A DNA stretch of 35,118 nucleotides from JAKSSM01 sp045629065. Lineage in GTDB: Bacteria > Bacillota > Clostridia > Peptostreptococcales > Anaerovoracaceae. The translations under genes and the position numbers were made by a program. The notes under the pieces are model-generated. The model saw only the letters and a program-made list of their open reading frames with translations, was not told the DNA's origin and did no database searches. Where the stretch lies: positions 1 to 35,118 of the forward strand of contig JAZQQK010000041.1 of assembly GCA_045629065.1 (NCBI GenBank), written 5' to 3'. Positions within the stretch are counted from its first letter, which is position 1. Every line of letters starts with the position of its first letter. Shown here in pieces: positions 1 through 7,462 of this stretch.

Positions 1-326
1 TCTGTTACTGATGGAGGTATGCAAATCATAATGCGTGGTTTGAAGAAACGTCCAGAACCGCAAGTCTTCTTAATGAAGTACTTTAACATTCTTTCCGTTA
101 TATCGATATCTGAAATTACACCATCTCTTAATGGCTTCATGGCTACAATGTTCGCAGGTGTTCTGCCGAGCATCAATCTGGCCTCTTCGCCAACAGCCAA
201 TATTTCATCAGTTTCAGCATTGACAGCTACTACTGATGGTTCATTCAATACGATGCCTTTACCCTTTATGTAGACTAAGACATTGGCTGTGCCAAGGTCA
301 ATACCAACTTCTGTTGCAAATGCCAT
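1..326 (-). CDS. mreB: Rod shape-determining protein MreB, N-terminal part
   Basis: Bacterial actin homologue that polymerises under the membrane and guides lateral cell-wall synthesis. The reverse strand reads MAFATEVGIDLGTANVLVYI at the start, with the actin/Hsp70 phosphate-1 loop (GIDLGTANV), then EPSVVAV and GRTPANIVAMKPLRDGVI, all typical of MreB/Mbl. The window edge cuts it after 108 residues, so the ATP-binding core and C-terminus are not seen. The ATG at 324-326 is preceded by AGGAGAAAAAG, a good ribosome binding site. It starts only 30 bp after the tmRNA 3' end with no clear terminator between, so it may be cotranscribed with ssrA. The paralogue Mbl cannot be excluded from this fragment. 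Confidence 0.93.
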   Translation of the reverse strand, partial: MAFATEVGIDLGTANVLVYIKGKGIVLNEPSVVAVNAETDEILAVGEEARLMLGRTPANIVAMKPLRDGVISDIDITERMLKYFIKKTCGSGRFFKPRIMICIPPSVT

Positions 327-356
327 CTTTTTCTCCTATTCTAATCACTATAAAAA

Positions 357-715
357 TGGTGGAGATGAGGAGAGTCGAACTCCTGTCCGAAAGTATTTCC
401 ACAAGACTTTCTCCGAGCGCAGTTAATGATTTAGAATTTCGAATCTCCGAGCGTCCATTAACAGACTATCGGATCATCTATCTCGTTAGTCCCGCGTGTT
501 ACCGAGAACTCACACGTGGTTTTCCTGTATAGTCGACGCCAGTACTTAAGCCTACAGGTAAACCCAAGCTGACGCGCGGTGCAGAACTAAGCTGCTAATG
601 CGAATTGTCTTTGTGTTTTATCGTTTCTTTTTAACGTGTCGCTTTTTAGGTGGACTCGACAAACCACCGCTCGCTTATCCGGCTTCTACGCCCCCGTCGA
701 AACCATTACATCCCC
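357..715 (-). ncRNA. ssrA: tmRNA (ssrA)
   Basis: Transfer-messenger RNA that rescues stalled ribosomes together with SmpB. The reverse strand starts GGGGATGTAATGGTTTCGAC and ends GGAGTTCGACTCTCCTCATC plus TCCACCA: the 5' GGGGATG pairs with CATCTCC to form the acceptor stem, and the T-arm (GTTCGACTC) and CCA end are encoded. Length 359 nt is normal. A short reading frame at 587-625 (minus) reads NDKTQRQFALAA-stop; with the alanine carried by the RNA itself, the probable tag is (A)NDKTQRQFALAA. The ALAA end is the usual protease signal; the resume codon AAC is inferred from similarity to other (A)ND... tags. No convincing promoter was found just upstream. Confidence 0.97.
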
Positions 716-826
716 ACGTCGAAACTGACGCCACGAGTTACGGGTCAGTTTCACTGCCCCTCCACATAGTGGCGGCAGTTTCTCCTTCTCCCCACAAAAC
801 TTTGTTTTGCGGGGGCCCCATAAGGG
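716..826. repeat. GC-rich composite palindrome between ssrA and the HD hydrolase gene
   Basis: This 111-bp spacer holds nested inverted repeats. Outer arms 722-734 and 769-781 (AAACTGACGCCAC / GTGGCGGCAGTTT) match except one position. Inside, 722-729 pairs perfectly with 744-751, 753-758 with 774-779, and 762-765 with 769-772, so a cloverleaf or a single long hairpin is possible. A separate hairpin at 790-814 (CCCCACAAAAC-TTT-GTTTTGCGGGG) follows. Neither has a U-tract on the minus strand, so they are not canonical terminators. It may be a MITE/REP-like element or an RNA-processing structure; no family is recognised. Confidence 0.55.
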
Positions 827-1399
827 CTAAAATATTTTTTCTACTAATGCCTTGAATTCTTGGTAGGCGTCGGTGTCTTCTAGATCACTGAGTGCCTCTA
901 AGAGACCACGGTAATGCCACGCATGAAGACTTGGGTCTGGCGCATGGAATCTATCCCAAAGCTTATCGCCAATCTCTTCATAATCGCGAACCATAGCTCT
1001 CATATTTGAAAGCTTATCTGCGAGTGCAACAATTTTTGCATCGTATGAAGCATTCTTTACTCTATCAATTGAAAGCTGTTTACGTTCAACCCAAGTGTCC
1101 ACTTCTGGGCGACTCTCGTCTACGTATATGCTTTCGCTAGCAACGATATCAGCAATTCTATCACCGAATTCTCTTCTGATATCTTCCTCTGTGACATCTG
1201 TGTCCTCACAAACGTCATGTAAGATTGCAGCCGCTAACAACTCTTGGTCATTAGTGATAGAAGCTACAATTTCTGCGGCTTCCATTGGATGTATTATATA
1301 AGGGAAAGCCTTGCCGCGTCTCTCAGTGCCATGGTGAGCATCGATTGCGAACTTTGCTGCCCTATCAAACAAATCTGTATTATATGCATTGTTAGCCAT
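827..1399 (-). CDS. HD-domain alarmone hydrolase-like protein (MESH1/SpoT hydrolase type)
   Basis: A 190-residue single-domain HD phosphohydrolase of the type that removes pyrophosphate from (p)ppGpp in SpoT/RSH and small alarmone hydrolases. Visible motifs run in the expected order: RRGKAFPYIIHPMEAAEI near residue 27, the metal-binding His-Asp pair (ILHDVCED, His61-Asp62), and ALADKLSNMRAM near residue 125, which matches the LADKL-N-R motif of the family. There is no synthetase, TGS or ACT domain, so it is free-standing. ATG start with TAGGTGTGAA just upstream. It begins 7 bp after the stop of the RelA/SpoT-type synthetase gene, so both are surely cotranscribed. Hydrolysis of ppGpp is inferred from family; another nucleotide such as a pyrophosphorylated adenine nucleotide is possible. 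Confidence 0.85.
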   Translation of the reverse strand: MANNAYNTDLFDRAAKFAIDAHHGTERRGKAFPYIIHPMEAAEIVASITNDQELLAAAILHDVCEDTDVTEEDIRREFGDRIADIVASESIYVDESRPEVDTWVERKQLSIDRVKNASYDAKIVALADKLSNMRAMVRDYEEIGDKLWDRFHAPDPSLHAWHYRGLLEALSDLEDTDAYQEFKALVEKIF

Positions 1400-1406
1400 T
1401 TCACAC

Positions 1407-2480
1407 CTACATAATGCTTATCTTTTTAGCTTTTTCAACTATATCCTTAGCCACTTCAATATTTCTTTCTCTCTCGCCATAAAGTGAATCGTAGAAAAGC
1501 TTAACTCCGCCTTCTCCGAAGCCTTTCTTTATGAGATAAACTATCATAAGATTTTGAACGCCTATAGTCTCCATTAAGATATCAATATCGGTATCTCCCA
1601 ACTGAAGAATCGCAAGTCTATAAGCATCATCGCTATAATTTTTAATCATATCCTGAATATCCTGAAGAGTTTTGAAGCCAAACCTCTTGAATATCTCGAT
1701 ATATTGAAGCATTCCACCTTCTTGGATTTCGGCCTTGTTAATGGAAGCTATGTTACGATTCAAAATGCCGAATGGATCTAGCGCAAGATAATCTCTGAAA
1801 GTATCGCTGTCGATGTCGAGGTCAGAGAATTTTCCATCCTTAACTAAAGCGTGAATCTTACGTCTATATTCTGCTAAGCTGCCCAAGATTGAGGAGAATT
1901 CCTTGTCGGCGATTTCAAGCACACCGGCAAGTCTGGATAATGCTCTGATATATTCCTTTGGAATTTCAATATCTGACTTATATCCAGTATCATGATAAGC
2001 AGTGGCCCAAACGTGTTGAAGCGCTGTTCTCATTTGGATTTCAAATCTATACTGATTAACTTTTGGCTTAGTTGTATCCTTGAATAATGATTCTGGAATT
2101 CTGCAGACATAGTGGAGTGACATATAACCAAATTGGTCTGTGTCCAAAAGTTTACGCTTATCTACTGAGTTCTCCCAGTCAATATCAAAATTCTTTTCGA
2201 TGATTGCTGCAATCTTATCTACCTCTTCAGCATAGAAAGTGATGACACGGCAACCAACAATATCTGTGATATCGCTTAAGCTATTATATTTGCTTCCTTT
2301 GAGTTCAAGTTTTCCAGCTAAGCTCTTAGCTTCCTTAACTCTACCCTCTACTGCAGTTACAAGAATTCCGCTCTCGCTGAGCAGGCTTTTAATCTTTGCA
2401 AGTGTAAAGTTCTTTATCGCCTCGAATGTGCTTTGGTCCTCAAAGAACTCATCCATAATCATTTGACAATGTAAATCCAT
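1407..2480 (-). CDS. RelA/SpoT-domain nucleotide pyrophosphokinase
   Basis: A 357-residue protein with a RelA_SpoT synthetase domain in the first ~200 residues and a helical C-terminal extension of about 150 residues. The family transfers pyrophosphate from ATP to GTP/GDP or, in some toxic members, to other acceptors. Visible motifs: VEGRVKEAKSLAGKL (residues ~43-57), DITDIVGCRVITFY, DQFGYMSLHYV (~117), and FEIQMRTALQHVWATAYHD (~144), which carries the E-Q-RT signature. It lacks the HD, TGS and ACT domains of long RSH enzymes. ATG start with GTAGGAGAACATT upstream. It lies 12 bp after the phosphotransferase gene and 7 bp before the HD hydrolase gene. Ordinary alarmone synthetase or toxic small alarmone synthetase cannot be decided from sequence. 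Confidence 0.88.
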   Translation of the reverse strand: MDLHCQMIMDEFFEDQSTFEAIKNFTLAKIKSLLSESGILVTAVEGRVKEAKSLAGKLELKGSKYNSLSDITDIVGCRVITFYAEEVDKIAAIIEKNFDIDWENSVDKRKLLDTDQFGYMSLHYVCRIPESLFKDTTKPKVNQYRFEIQMRTALQHVWATAYHDTGYKSDIEIPKEYIRALSRLAGVLEIADKEFSSILGSLAEYRRKIHALVKDGKFSDLDIDSDTFRDYLALDPFGILNRNIASINKAEIQEGGMLQYIEIFKRFGFKTLQDIQDMIKNYSDDAYRLAILQLGDTDIDILMETIGVQNLMIVYLIKKGFGEGGVKLFYDSLYGERERNIEVAKDIVEKAKKISIM

Positions 2481-2492
2481 AATGTTCTCCTA

Positions 2493-3329
2493 CTATTTTG
2501 GGAAAAATGTATTTATCGTTTCTTCTAGGTCTGGTGTAAGGCCAGCCTTGTTCACGAAATGTGCCGCCATTACTGCGGAATATGGTCCGACGAGTTTATT
2601 TACGTCAGCTAATGGCATACCCTTAAAATACTGACGCGCAAACCAAGACCAGAAGTCCTGCATCTGTTCAGGATAAACATGATACAAATCGTAACACATC
2701 TCTCGTGGGCAGAAATAAGCAGTGTAGTAAGTAACCGAAAGGTCATACAGTGGGTTGCCATAAGAGAAATCTCCTATATCGATAAACATCGACACGCCAC
2801 CGGCTATAATGATATTTCCTGCTTGAAGGTCTCCATGAATGCAAGACATTTTATCAGGTGTCCTATAGATTAGGTTCAACATACCCTGACGCTGCTTTTC
2901 AGAAATCTTTGCACACTTCTTAACTTCATCAGCATAGTAATTGCTAATATTTCTAAACTTCGTGATGTCGCAAGGTGTCGAGTGAAGTTGGTTTACCATC
3001 TGATAAAAGATGTCTGCCACTTCGTGAGTTCTCTCTGGCTCGTCCGCCATGAGTCTTGCGAGTGACTTTTTATCTTTTATTCTTTGGAAAATCGCTCCAT
3101 ATCTCTTTCCATCAGTGACATACTCAATTGGCTTTGCAGTTGGTATGCCCAGATTACGTACACGTTCTGCCTGCTCTAGTTCATTTAATGGTGCACTAGG
3201 TGGCAAAAAGTCCGTAAAGAGTTTTAGCATCACTGTGTCGTCAGTTTTATGAAAGTAGCTGTCGGCGGTGTAGCCACCGCCGAACTTTTCCCACTCATTA
3301 ATGTTTATAAGTCTTGCCTCTTTATTCAC
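2493..3329 (-). CDS. Aminoglycoside-phosphotransferase-fold kinase (possibly TIGR02172-like)
   Basis: A 278-residue APH/choline-kinase-fold phosphotransferase. The catalytic loop reads CIHGDLQAGNIII (His165, Asp167, Asn172 region) and the metal-binding Asp lies in FIDIGDFSYGNPLYDL about 20 residues later; the N-lobe holds a KLF segment that fits the ATP-binding lysine. The physiological substrate is unknown: this fold phosphorylates antibiotics, sugars, choline or proteins, and no resistance role is implied. The start is GTG at 3327-3329, chosen because GAGAGGACTCT lies directly before it; that site overlaps the end of the upstream regulator gene (11 bp gap). It sits mid-operon between the partner-switching regulator and the alarmone synthetase, which is the only clue to its role. 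Confidence 0.83.
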   Translation of the reverse strand: MNKEARLININEWEKFGGGYTADSYFHKTDDTVMLKLFTDFLPPSAPLNELEQAERVRNLGIPTAKPIEYVTDGKRYGAIFQRIKDKKSLARLMADEPERTHEVADIFYQMVNQLHSTPCDITKFRNISNYYADEVKKCAKISEKQRQGMLNLIYRTPDKMSCIHGDLQAGNIIIAGGVSMFIDIGDFSYGNPLYDLSVTYYTAYFCPREMCYDLYHVYPEQMQDFWSWFARQYFKGMPLADVNKLVGPYSAVMAAHFVNKAGLTPDLEETINTFFPK

Positions 3330-3340
3330 AGAGTCCTCTC

Positions 3341-6217
3341 TTATTCAATATTCTTCTTAATAGTTAAAATATTCTGGCCGTCTTTGTATTCGTAGGCAAT
3401 CTCATCCATAGTTTGCTTAACCATGAAAATACCTAAACCACCAACATCACGTTCCTCAATTGGAGTATTTGTATTAGGGTCTTCTTTCTTGAGAGGATCG
3501 TAAGGAATTCCATTATCGATGAAACTGATTACTACTCTTAAAGGATCTTCCTCAACTTCTACTGAGATAGTTGCTGGCCCAACATCAGGATTGTATGCGT
3601 AGAATGCGATATTGGAAAGGAGTTCATCCAACGCAATATCAATCTGCGTTTGTGCTTTGATTGGGCAATCGTACCTATCGAGTATTTCATCAACGAATAA
3701 TGTTGCTTTTCCTATATTTTCTGTGGTAGCTTCAATCGTTAATTCTTCTACCTTTGACACTTTTAATTCTCCATTATTTGGTACTGGCTTGCCATGATAA
3801 TTAAATGCAAGCATTGTAATATCATCAAATTGTTCGGCTTCGCCTACAAACTCATCGATGCTCTTTCTAACCTCACGGCAAACTTCATCAGGTAAATCGT
3901 ATTCTTTTTGATTGAGTGCGCTTAATAACCTTTCTTCGCCGAAAAGTTGCATATTAATATCTGTTGCTTCAGTTACACCATCAGTGTAGAGGAAAATCTT
4001 ATCTCCAGGGTCTAAAGTAAGTTCTTCGAAATCATAAGGCATTCCTTCCATGCCTGCTAATACTAAGTTTACTTTGCCCTTAAGGTATTCATACTTTCCA
4101 TCTGCTCTCTTGAGCACTGGTGGATTGTGGCCAGCATTCGTATATTGAAGGTGACCAGTATCTAAATCAATAATACCAAGCCAACAAGTTACGAACATGC
4201 CTGCATCATTGTTAGCACAGAGTTCATTGTTAGCTTGTTCAATAATTTGACTAGTTTTGATTCCTGTTTCTGCTAAACCCTTTAAGAGAGTCTTTGATGT
4301 CATCATGAACATTGCAGCTGGAACGCCCTTACCTGATACGTCTGCTACTAGGAATGCAAATTTGCGGCCTCCTACATAGTAGAAGTCGTAGAAATCTCCG
4401 CCAACTTCCTTGGCAGGATCCATAGTAGCATATATGTCAAATGCTTTTTCGTTTGGATATGGTGGGAATATGCTAGGTAAAGCGTTTGCTTGAATTTCCT
4501 TGGCAAGCTGTAAATCTTTATCAATTCTAGCAGCTGCTTCTGCAATATATCCCTTTAATGTGGAAACTGTATGATTTACGTCAGTTGCGAGTTCATCAAA
4601 CTCAGCAATTGGATATGGCTGAAGTTCGAAGTCTAAGTCTCCAGATGATACCTTTCTCAAGGCATAGTTGGCTGTGTGCACATTGTCTACAACTAGACGT
4701 CTTACAAGGAAATATGTGATTACGAATAGAATAGCGAATGTGAGTACTTCCATAAACACTGTAAGTAAGCTTACCATGTTTCTGGAGAACATTGCATCAG
4801 TCCTTAGAATCAAACCAACAATGTAGTAACCTTCAGAAACGGCATATGTAGCATAACAGTCATCGCCGTAGTAACTTGTTTCAAACAGTGCTCCTTCGCT
4901 AATTGTTGCCGTATCAACTTCGATACCTGTAGCTGATATGTTGAGTCCTTCGCCACCCTTAGGGCTACTTACGACGTTCCAATATGGATCTGCAATAACG
5001 ATTGAACCACCATTACCGATGTGTCTGTTATGAGTAATGCCTGAAGTCTGCTTACTGATTTCTTGTTCGAGGGTATCACCGCTGATTCCAACTTGAGTAG
5101 TATAGTATCCGCTCTTTACAGCCGCATATTTCATCGCCTGTGATGACTCGTAAGTAATAGGCTGGTATTCCTGAACATAAGATTCAACTTCACCGTTGAT
5201 TACTTCCATGAACTCTGCTGCTTGAGCGCCAGAACCCATATAAAAACCTACATATTTTGGCTCAGTGGATGCAATGATTGTACCTCCACCAGAGATTACG
5301 CTGACCTCGTCAACTCCGTATCTTTCCGCCAATATTGAAAGTTGCTTTTTCTTATCGTTCAGCTTTTCGTAGCTGTCGAGTTCGGCTGTGATTCTTCTAG
5401 TCAGATCCAACAAAGTCTTGTCTGCAGATTCCTTTACATCGTTCTCGACGTCTGTCAAGTTCATACTTATAAGGCTTGCCGCATCGCTCTTAGCTTGATT
5501 TGTCTGTAAAACTAAGATGAAAGTTGTTGATGCAATATATGCCAAAGCAATTGCTATTATCATGAATTGACGGAAGTATGATGAGATGTCTCGCTTTTCA
5601 TGTACAACACGATTCTTCCTGTCTAATAACCAGATTGCAAGAGTACCTACACCAACTGCAAAGGCATTGACAATCATCATAGGTCCAATTACGTTAGCAA
5701 CGACCTCGAACGCCTTGTGTGGATCACTGATATTCGTAATGAATACCATAGTCATATGGAATGTTTCTACGACAAGCGCTGCAACTACACCGTTGTACCA
5801 TTTAGGACGTTCGTCGTTATACATCGCCTGTTTGAAAAATGCAGAGATGAGTCCTGCAAACATCGTGGACAATGTACAAGCAAGTCTCGTATACATTCCT
5901 GCGCCCCAAAGGGCAGCAAACCATCTTTCGATACCACCCATAAAGCCGGCAATGATACCAGAGATTGGTCCGAATACAAAGGATGCTAATATAGGAGCGG
6001 CGTCTCTAACATTGATTAAATATCCGCCGAGATTAACAGCAGCCTCTGTTCCCAATATAGAAGCAAGTCCGAAGAAAACACCTATAATAACCTGTCTTGG
6101 AACTTTTTTAATATTACCAAACTTCGTCTTTTTTTCCAGGAAGTAGAACACTACTGCGAGTACCACTGAAACCATTGAAACTAACGCAAGTTTTAGGTAA
6201 ATGCTACCTTGTGACAT
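3341..6217 (-). CDS. Membrane sensor with SpoIIE-type PP2C phosphatase and RsbW-like kinase domains
   Basis: A 958-residue multidomain regulator. Residues 1-245 hold about seven hydrophobic segments with a LytS/YhcK-type 5TM sensor signature (NVRDAAPILASFVFGP, then GFMGGIERW). Next come an extracytoplasmic region (~250-470), a transmembrane helix (~475-500) and a HAMP-like linker. A PP2C/SpoIIE phosphatase domain follows (~580-795) with metal-binding motifs EVGGDFYDF (~605), VADVSGKGVPAAMFM and FLYTDGVTEA and the late DDITM aspartates. The last ~140 residues are a GHKL ATPase domain with the N box ELLSNI, the G1 box FIDNGIPYDP and the G2 box VGGLGIFMVK, as in anti-sigma kinases RsbW/SpoIIAB. 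Opposing phosphatase and kinase activities are thus fused. The STAS gene 35 bp upstream is the likely substrate. Confidence 0.93.
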   Translation of the reverse strand: MSQGSIYLKLALVSMVSVVLAVVFYFLEKKTKFGNIKKVPRQVIIGVFFGLASILGTEAAVNLGGYLINVRDAAPILASFVFGPISGIIAGFMGGIERWFAALWGAGMYTRLACTLSTMFAGLISAFFKQAMYNDERPKWYNGVVAALVVETFHMTMVFITNISDPHKAFEVVANVIGPMMIVNAFAVGVGTLAIWLLDRKNRVVHEKRDISSYFRQFMIIAIALAYIASTTFILVLQTNQAKSDAASLISMNLTDVENDVKESADKTLLDLTRRITAELDSYEKLNDKKKQLSILAERYGVDEVSVISGGGTIIASTEPKYVGFYMGSGAQAAEFMEVINGEVESYVQEYQPITYESSQAMKYAAVKSGYYTTQVGISGDTLEQEISKQTSGITHNRHIGNGGSIVIADPYWNVVSSPKGGEGLNISATGIEVDTATISEGALFETSYYGDDCYATYAVSEGYYIVGLILRTDAMFSRNMVSLLTVFMEVLTFAILFVITYFLVRRLVVDNVHTANYALRKVSSGDLDFELQPYPIAEFDELATDVNHTVSTLKGYIAEAAARIDKDLQLAKEIQANALPSIFPPYPNEKAFDIYATMDPAKEVGGDFYDFYYVGGRKFAFLVADVSGKGVPAAMFMMTSKTLLKGLAETGIKTSQIIEQANNELCANNDAGMFVTCWLGIIDLDTGHLQYTNAGHNPPVLKRADGKYEYLKGKVNLVLAGMEGMPYDFEELTLDPGDKIFLYTDGVTEATDINMQLFGEERLLSALNQKEYDLPDEVCREVRKSIDEFVGEAEQFDDITMLAFNYHGKPVPNNGELKVSKVEELTIEATTENIGKATLFVDEILDRYDCPIKAQTQIDIALDELLSNIAFYAYNPDVGPATISVEVEEDPLRVVISFIDNGIPYDPLKKEDPNTNTPIEERDVGGLGIFMVKQTMDEIAYEYKDGQNILTIKKNIE

Positions 6218-6252
6218 AACTAATCTTCTTTCTCAGTAATTTTTCTTTTTAA

Positions 6253-6555
6253 TTAGCCTTCAAACTTTAAGAAGCTAGCAAAGCCTGTCATTTCAAATAC
6301 TTCCATAACGATCTTGTTAGTTCCCTTGATTACGAGTTCTCCACCCTTCTTTGTCATCTTAACCTGAAGGTTTCTGATAACACGAAGACCCGCGGATGAA
6401 GTATATTCGAGTTCGCTTAAGTTCAAAACAAGCTTGTCGAATTTGTCTGCTGTTTCCATAACCTGTCCCTCAATTTCAGGTGCGGATTGAGAATCTAATC
6501 TGCCGATGAGGGAAATTTCACATTCTTTTTCATTGTTTACAAATTTGATGTCCAT
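6253..6555 (-). CDS. STAS-domain anti-sigma factor antagonist (RsbV/SpoIIAA-like)
   Basis: A 100-residue single STAS domain. In this family an unphosphorylated serine form binds and sequesters an anti-sigma kinase; phosphorylation releases it. The phosphoacceptor region reads LEYTSSAGLRVI; Ser53 aligns with the phosphorylated serine of SpoIIAA. The reading frame is open further upstream, but the ATG at 6553-6555 (MDIKFVNNEK) is preferred because GGAAAGGAAAATAAT stands before it and the STAS fold starts there. It is first in a five-gene operon and is followed after 35 bp by the fused phosphatase/kinase. No sigma factor lies in this window, so the final target is unknown. Confidence 0.93.
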   Translation of the reverse strand: MDIKFVNNEKECEISLIGRLDSQSAPEIEGQVMETADKFDKLVLNLSELEYTSSAGLRVIRNLQVKMTKKGGELVIKGTNKIVMEVFEMTGFASFLKFEG

Positions 6556-6600
6556 ATTATTTTCCTTTCCAAAATAAATACCAATATTTATAGATAGTTT

Positions 6601-6630
6601 ATTATAGCACAAAAATTACAAATGAGCCAA
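6601..6630 (-). promoter_or_regulatory. Promoter of the STAS/PP2C/alarmone operon
   Basis: On the minus strand TTGGCT (6625-6630) is followed after 18 bp by TATAAT (6601-6606), with an extended TG dinucleotide (TGCTATAAT). It drives the STAS gene, whose start is about 45 bp downstream. It looks like a housekeeping sigma-A promoter. Confidence 0.7.
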
Positions 6631-6647
6631 CATTATTTACTATTTTA

Positions 6648-6656
6648 TGTTATAAT
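6648..6656 (+). promoter_or_regulatory. Extended -10 promoter of the AIM24-family gene
   Basis: TATAAT at 6651-6656 has TG one base upstream (TGTTATAAT), an extended -10 element. The -35 position is poor. It lies about 43 bp upstream of the AIM24 start and diverges from the STAS operon promoter. Confidence 0.55.
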
Positions 6657-6698
6657 ATATATAAATTTTATAAATCTGCAATTCAGGAGGGTAAAAAA

Positions 6699-7421
6699 AT
6701 GAAATATGAAATCAAGGGTGACACTCTTCCAGTAGTTATCTGCGAGCTCGACGACGGTGAATGCATGGTTAACGAATCAGGTGCGATGAGCTGGATGTCT
6801 CCAAACATGGTTATGCAAACTACAACTAATGGTGGCTTAGGAAAAGCTCTTGGAAGAATGTTCTCAGGAGATAAACTTTTCCAGAATAGATATACAGCAA
6901 ATGGTGCTGGCATGATCGCTTTCTCATCATGTTTCCCAGGTTCAATTGTCGCTTTCGATATTCAACCAGGAAAGGAAATGATTTTCCAAAAGAGTTCTTT
7001 CTTGGCTAGTGAAGCTGGCGTAGAACTTTCAACTTTCTTTAATAAAAAGGTCGGCGTTGGTTTATTCGGTGGAGAAGGTTTCATCCTTCAAAAGTTGTCC
7101 GGTTCAGGCACAGCATTCGCTGAGTTCGATGGACATGTAGTTCAGTACGATCTTAAGGAAGGTCAATCTATTCTTATCGATACTGGTCACTTGGCAGCAA
7201 TGGATGCAACTGTCAATGTAGAAGTGCAGACAGTCAAGGGCGCAAAGAACCTCTTCTTTGGTGGCGAAGGTCTCTTCCTCACACGATTAACTGGTCCAGG
7301 CAGAATTTGGCTCCAGACAATGCCGCTTTCAAATTTAGCGCAAGTCTTAAAGCCTTATTTCCCAACTAGCTCCTCTTCATCCGGAAGCACTATCACATTC
7401 GGCTCTAACAATGGCAAGTAA
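6699..7421 (+). CDS. AIM24 / TIGR00266 family protein
   Basis: A 240-residue beta-rich protein of the AIM24 family (TIGR00266), whose bacterial function is not established. The family pattern is visible: repeated strands with Gly-rich turns such as NESGAMSWM, TANGAGMIAFSS, FFNKKVGVGLFGGEGFILQK and a second GGEGLFLTRLTGPGRIWLQT. No signal peptide or membrane helix is seen; the tail is a Ser/Gly-rich stretch (TSSSSSGSTITFGSNN). The ATG is preceded by AGGAGGGTAAAAAA. It is a single-gene transcription unit with its own extended -10 promoter and a strong terminator right after the stop. Confidence 0.93.
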   Translation: MKYEIKGDTLPVVICELDDGECMVNESGAMSWMSPNMVMQTTTNGGLGKALGRMFSGDKLFQNRYTANGAGMIAFSSCFPGSIVAFDIQPGKEMIFQKSSFLASEAGVELSTFFNKKVGVGLFGGEGFILQKLSGSGTAFAEFDGHVVQYDLKEGQSILIDTGHLAAMDATVNVEVQTVKGAKNLFFGGEGLFLTRLTGPGRIWLQTMPLSNLAQVLKPYFPTSSSSSGSTITFGSNNGK

Positions 7422-7427
7422 TAAAAT

Positions 7428-7459
7428 AACCCCGGCTAGCCGGGGTTTTGTATTTTTTG
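7428..7459 (+). terminator. Terminator of the AIM24-family gene, possibly bidirectional
   Basis: A perfect palindrome AACCCCGGCTAGCCGGGGTT (7428-7447) is followed by TTGTATTTTTTG. It lies 6 bp after the AIM24 stop. The convergent C_GCAxxG_C_C gene ends at 7463, so the hairpin could also stop minus-strand transcription, although the U-tract on that side is weaker. Confidence 0.88.
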
Positions 7460-7462
7460 TGT

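Noticed and set aside
236..855. Open reading frames on the plus strand over 236-532 and 598-855
   Set aside because: They lie across the tmRNA gene and its GC-rich upstream spacer on the opposite strand, and have no ribosome sites or recognisable domains.
2493..3329. Aminoglycoside resistance gene
   Set aside because: The fold is shared by many kinases, the gene sits inside a conserved-looking regulatory operon, and no specific antibiotic-kinase signature is seen.
5586..6146. Long plus-strand reading frame of 186 codons
   Set aside because: It is antisense to the membrane domain of the SpoIIE-type regulator; composition mirrors hydrophobic codons and no start signal is present.
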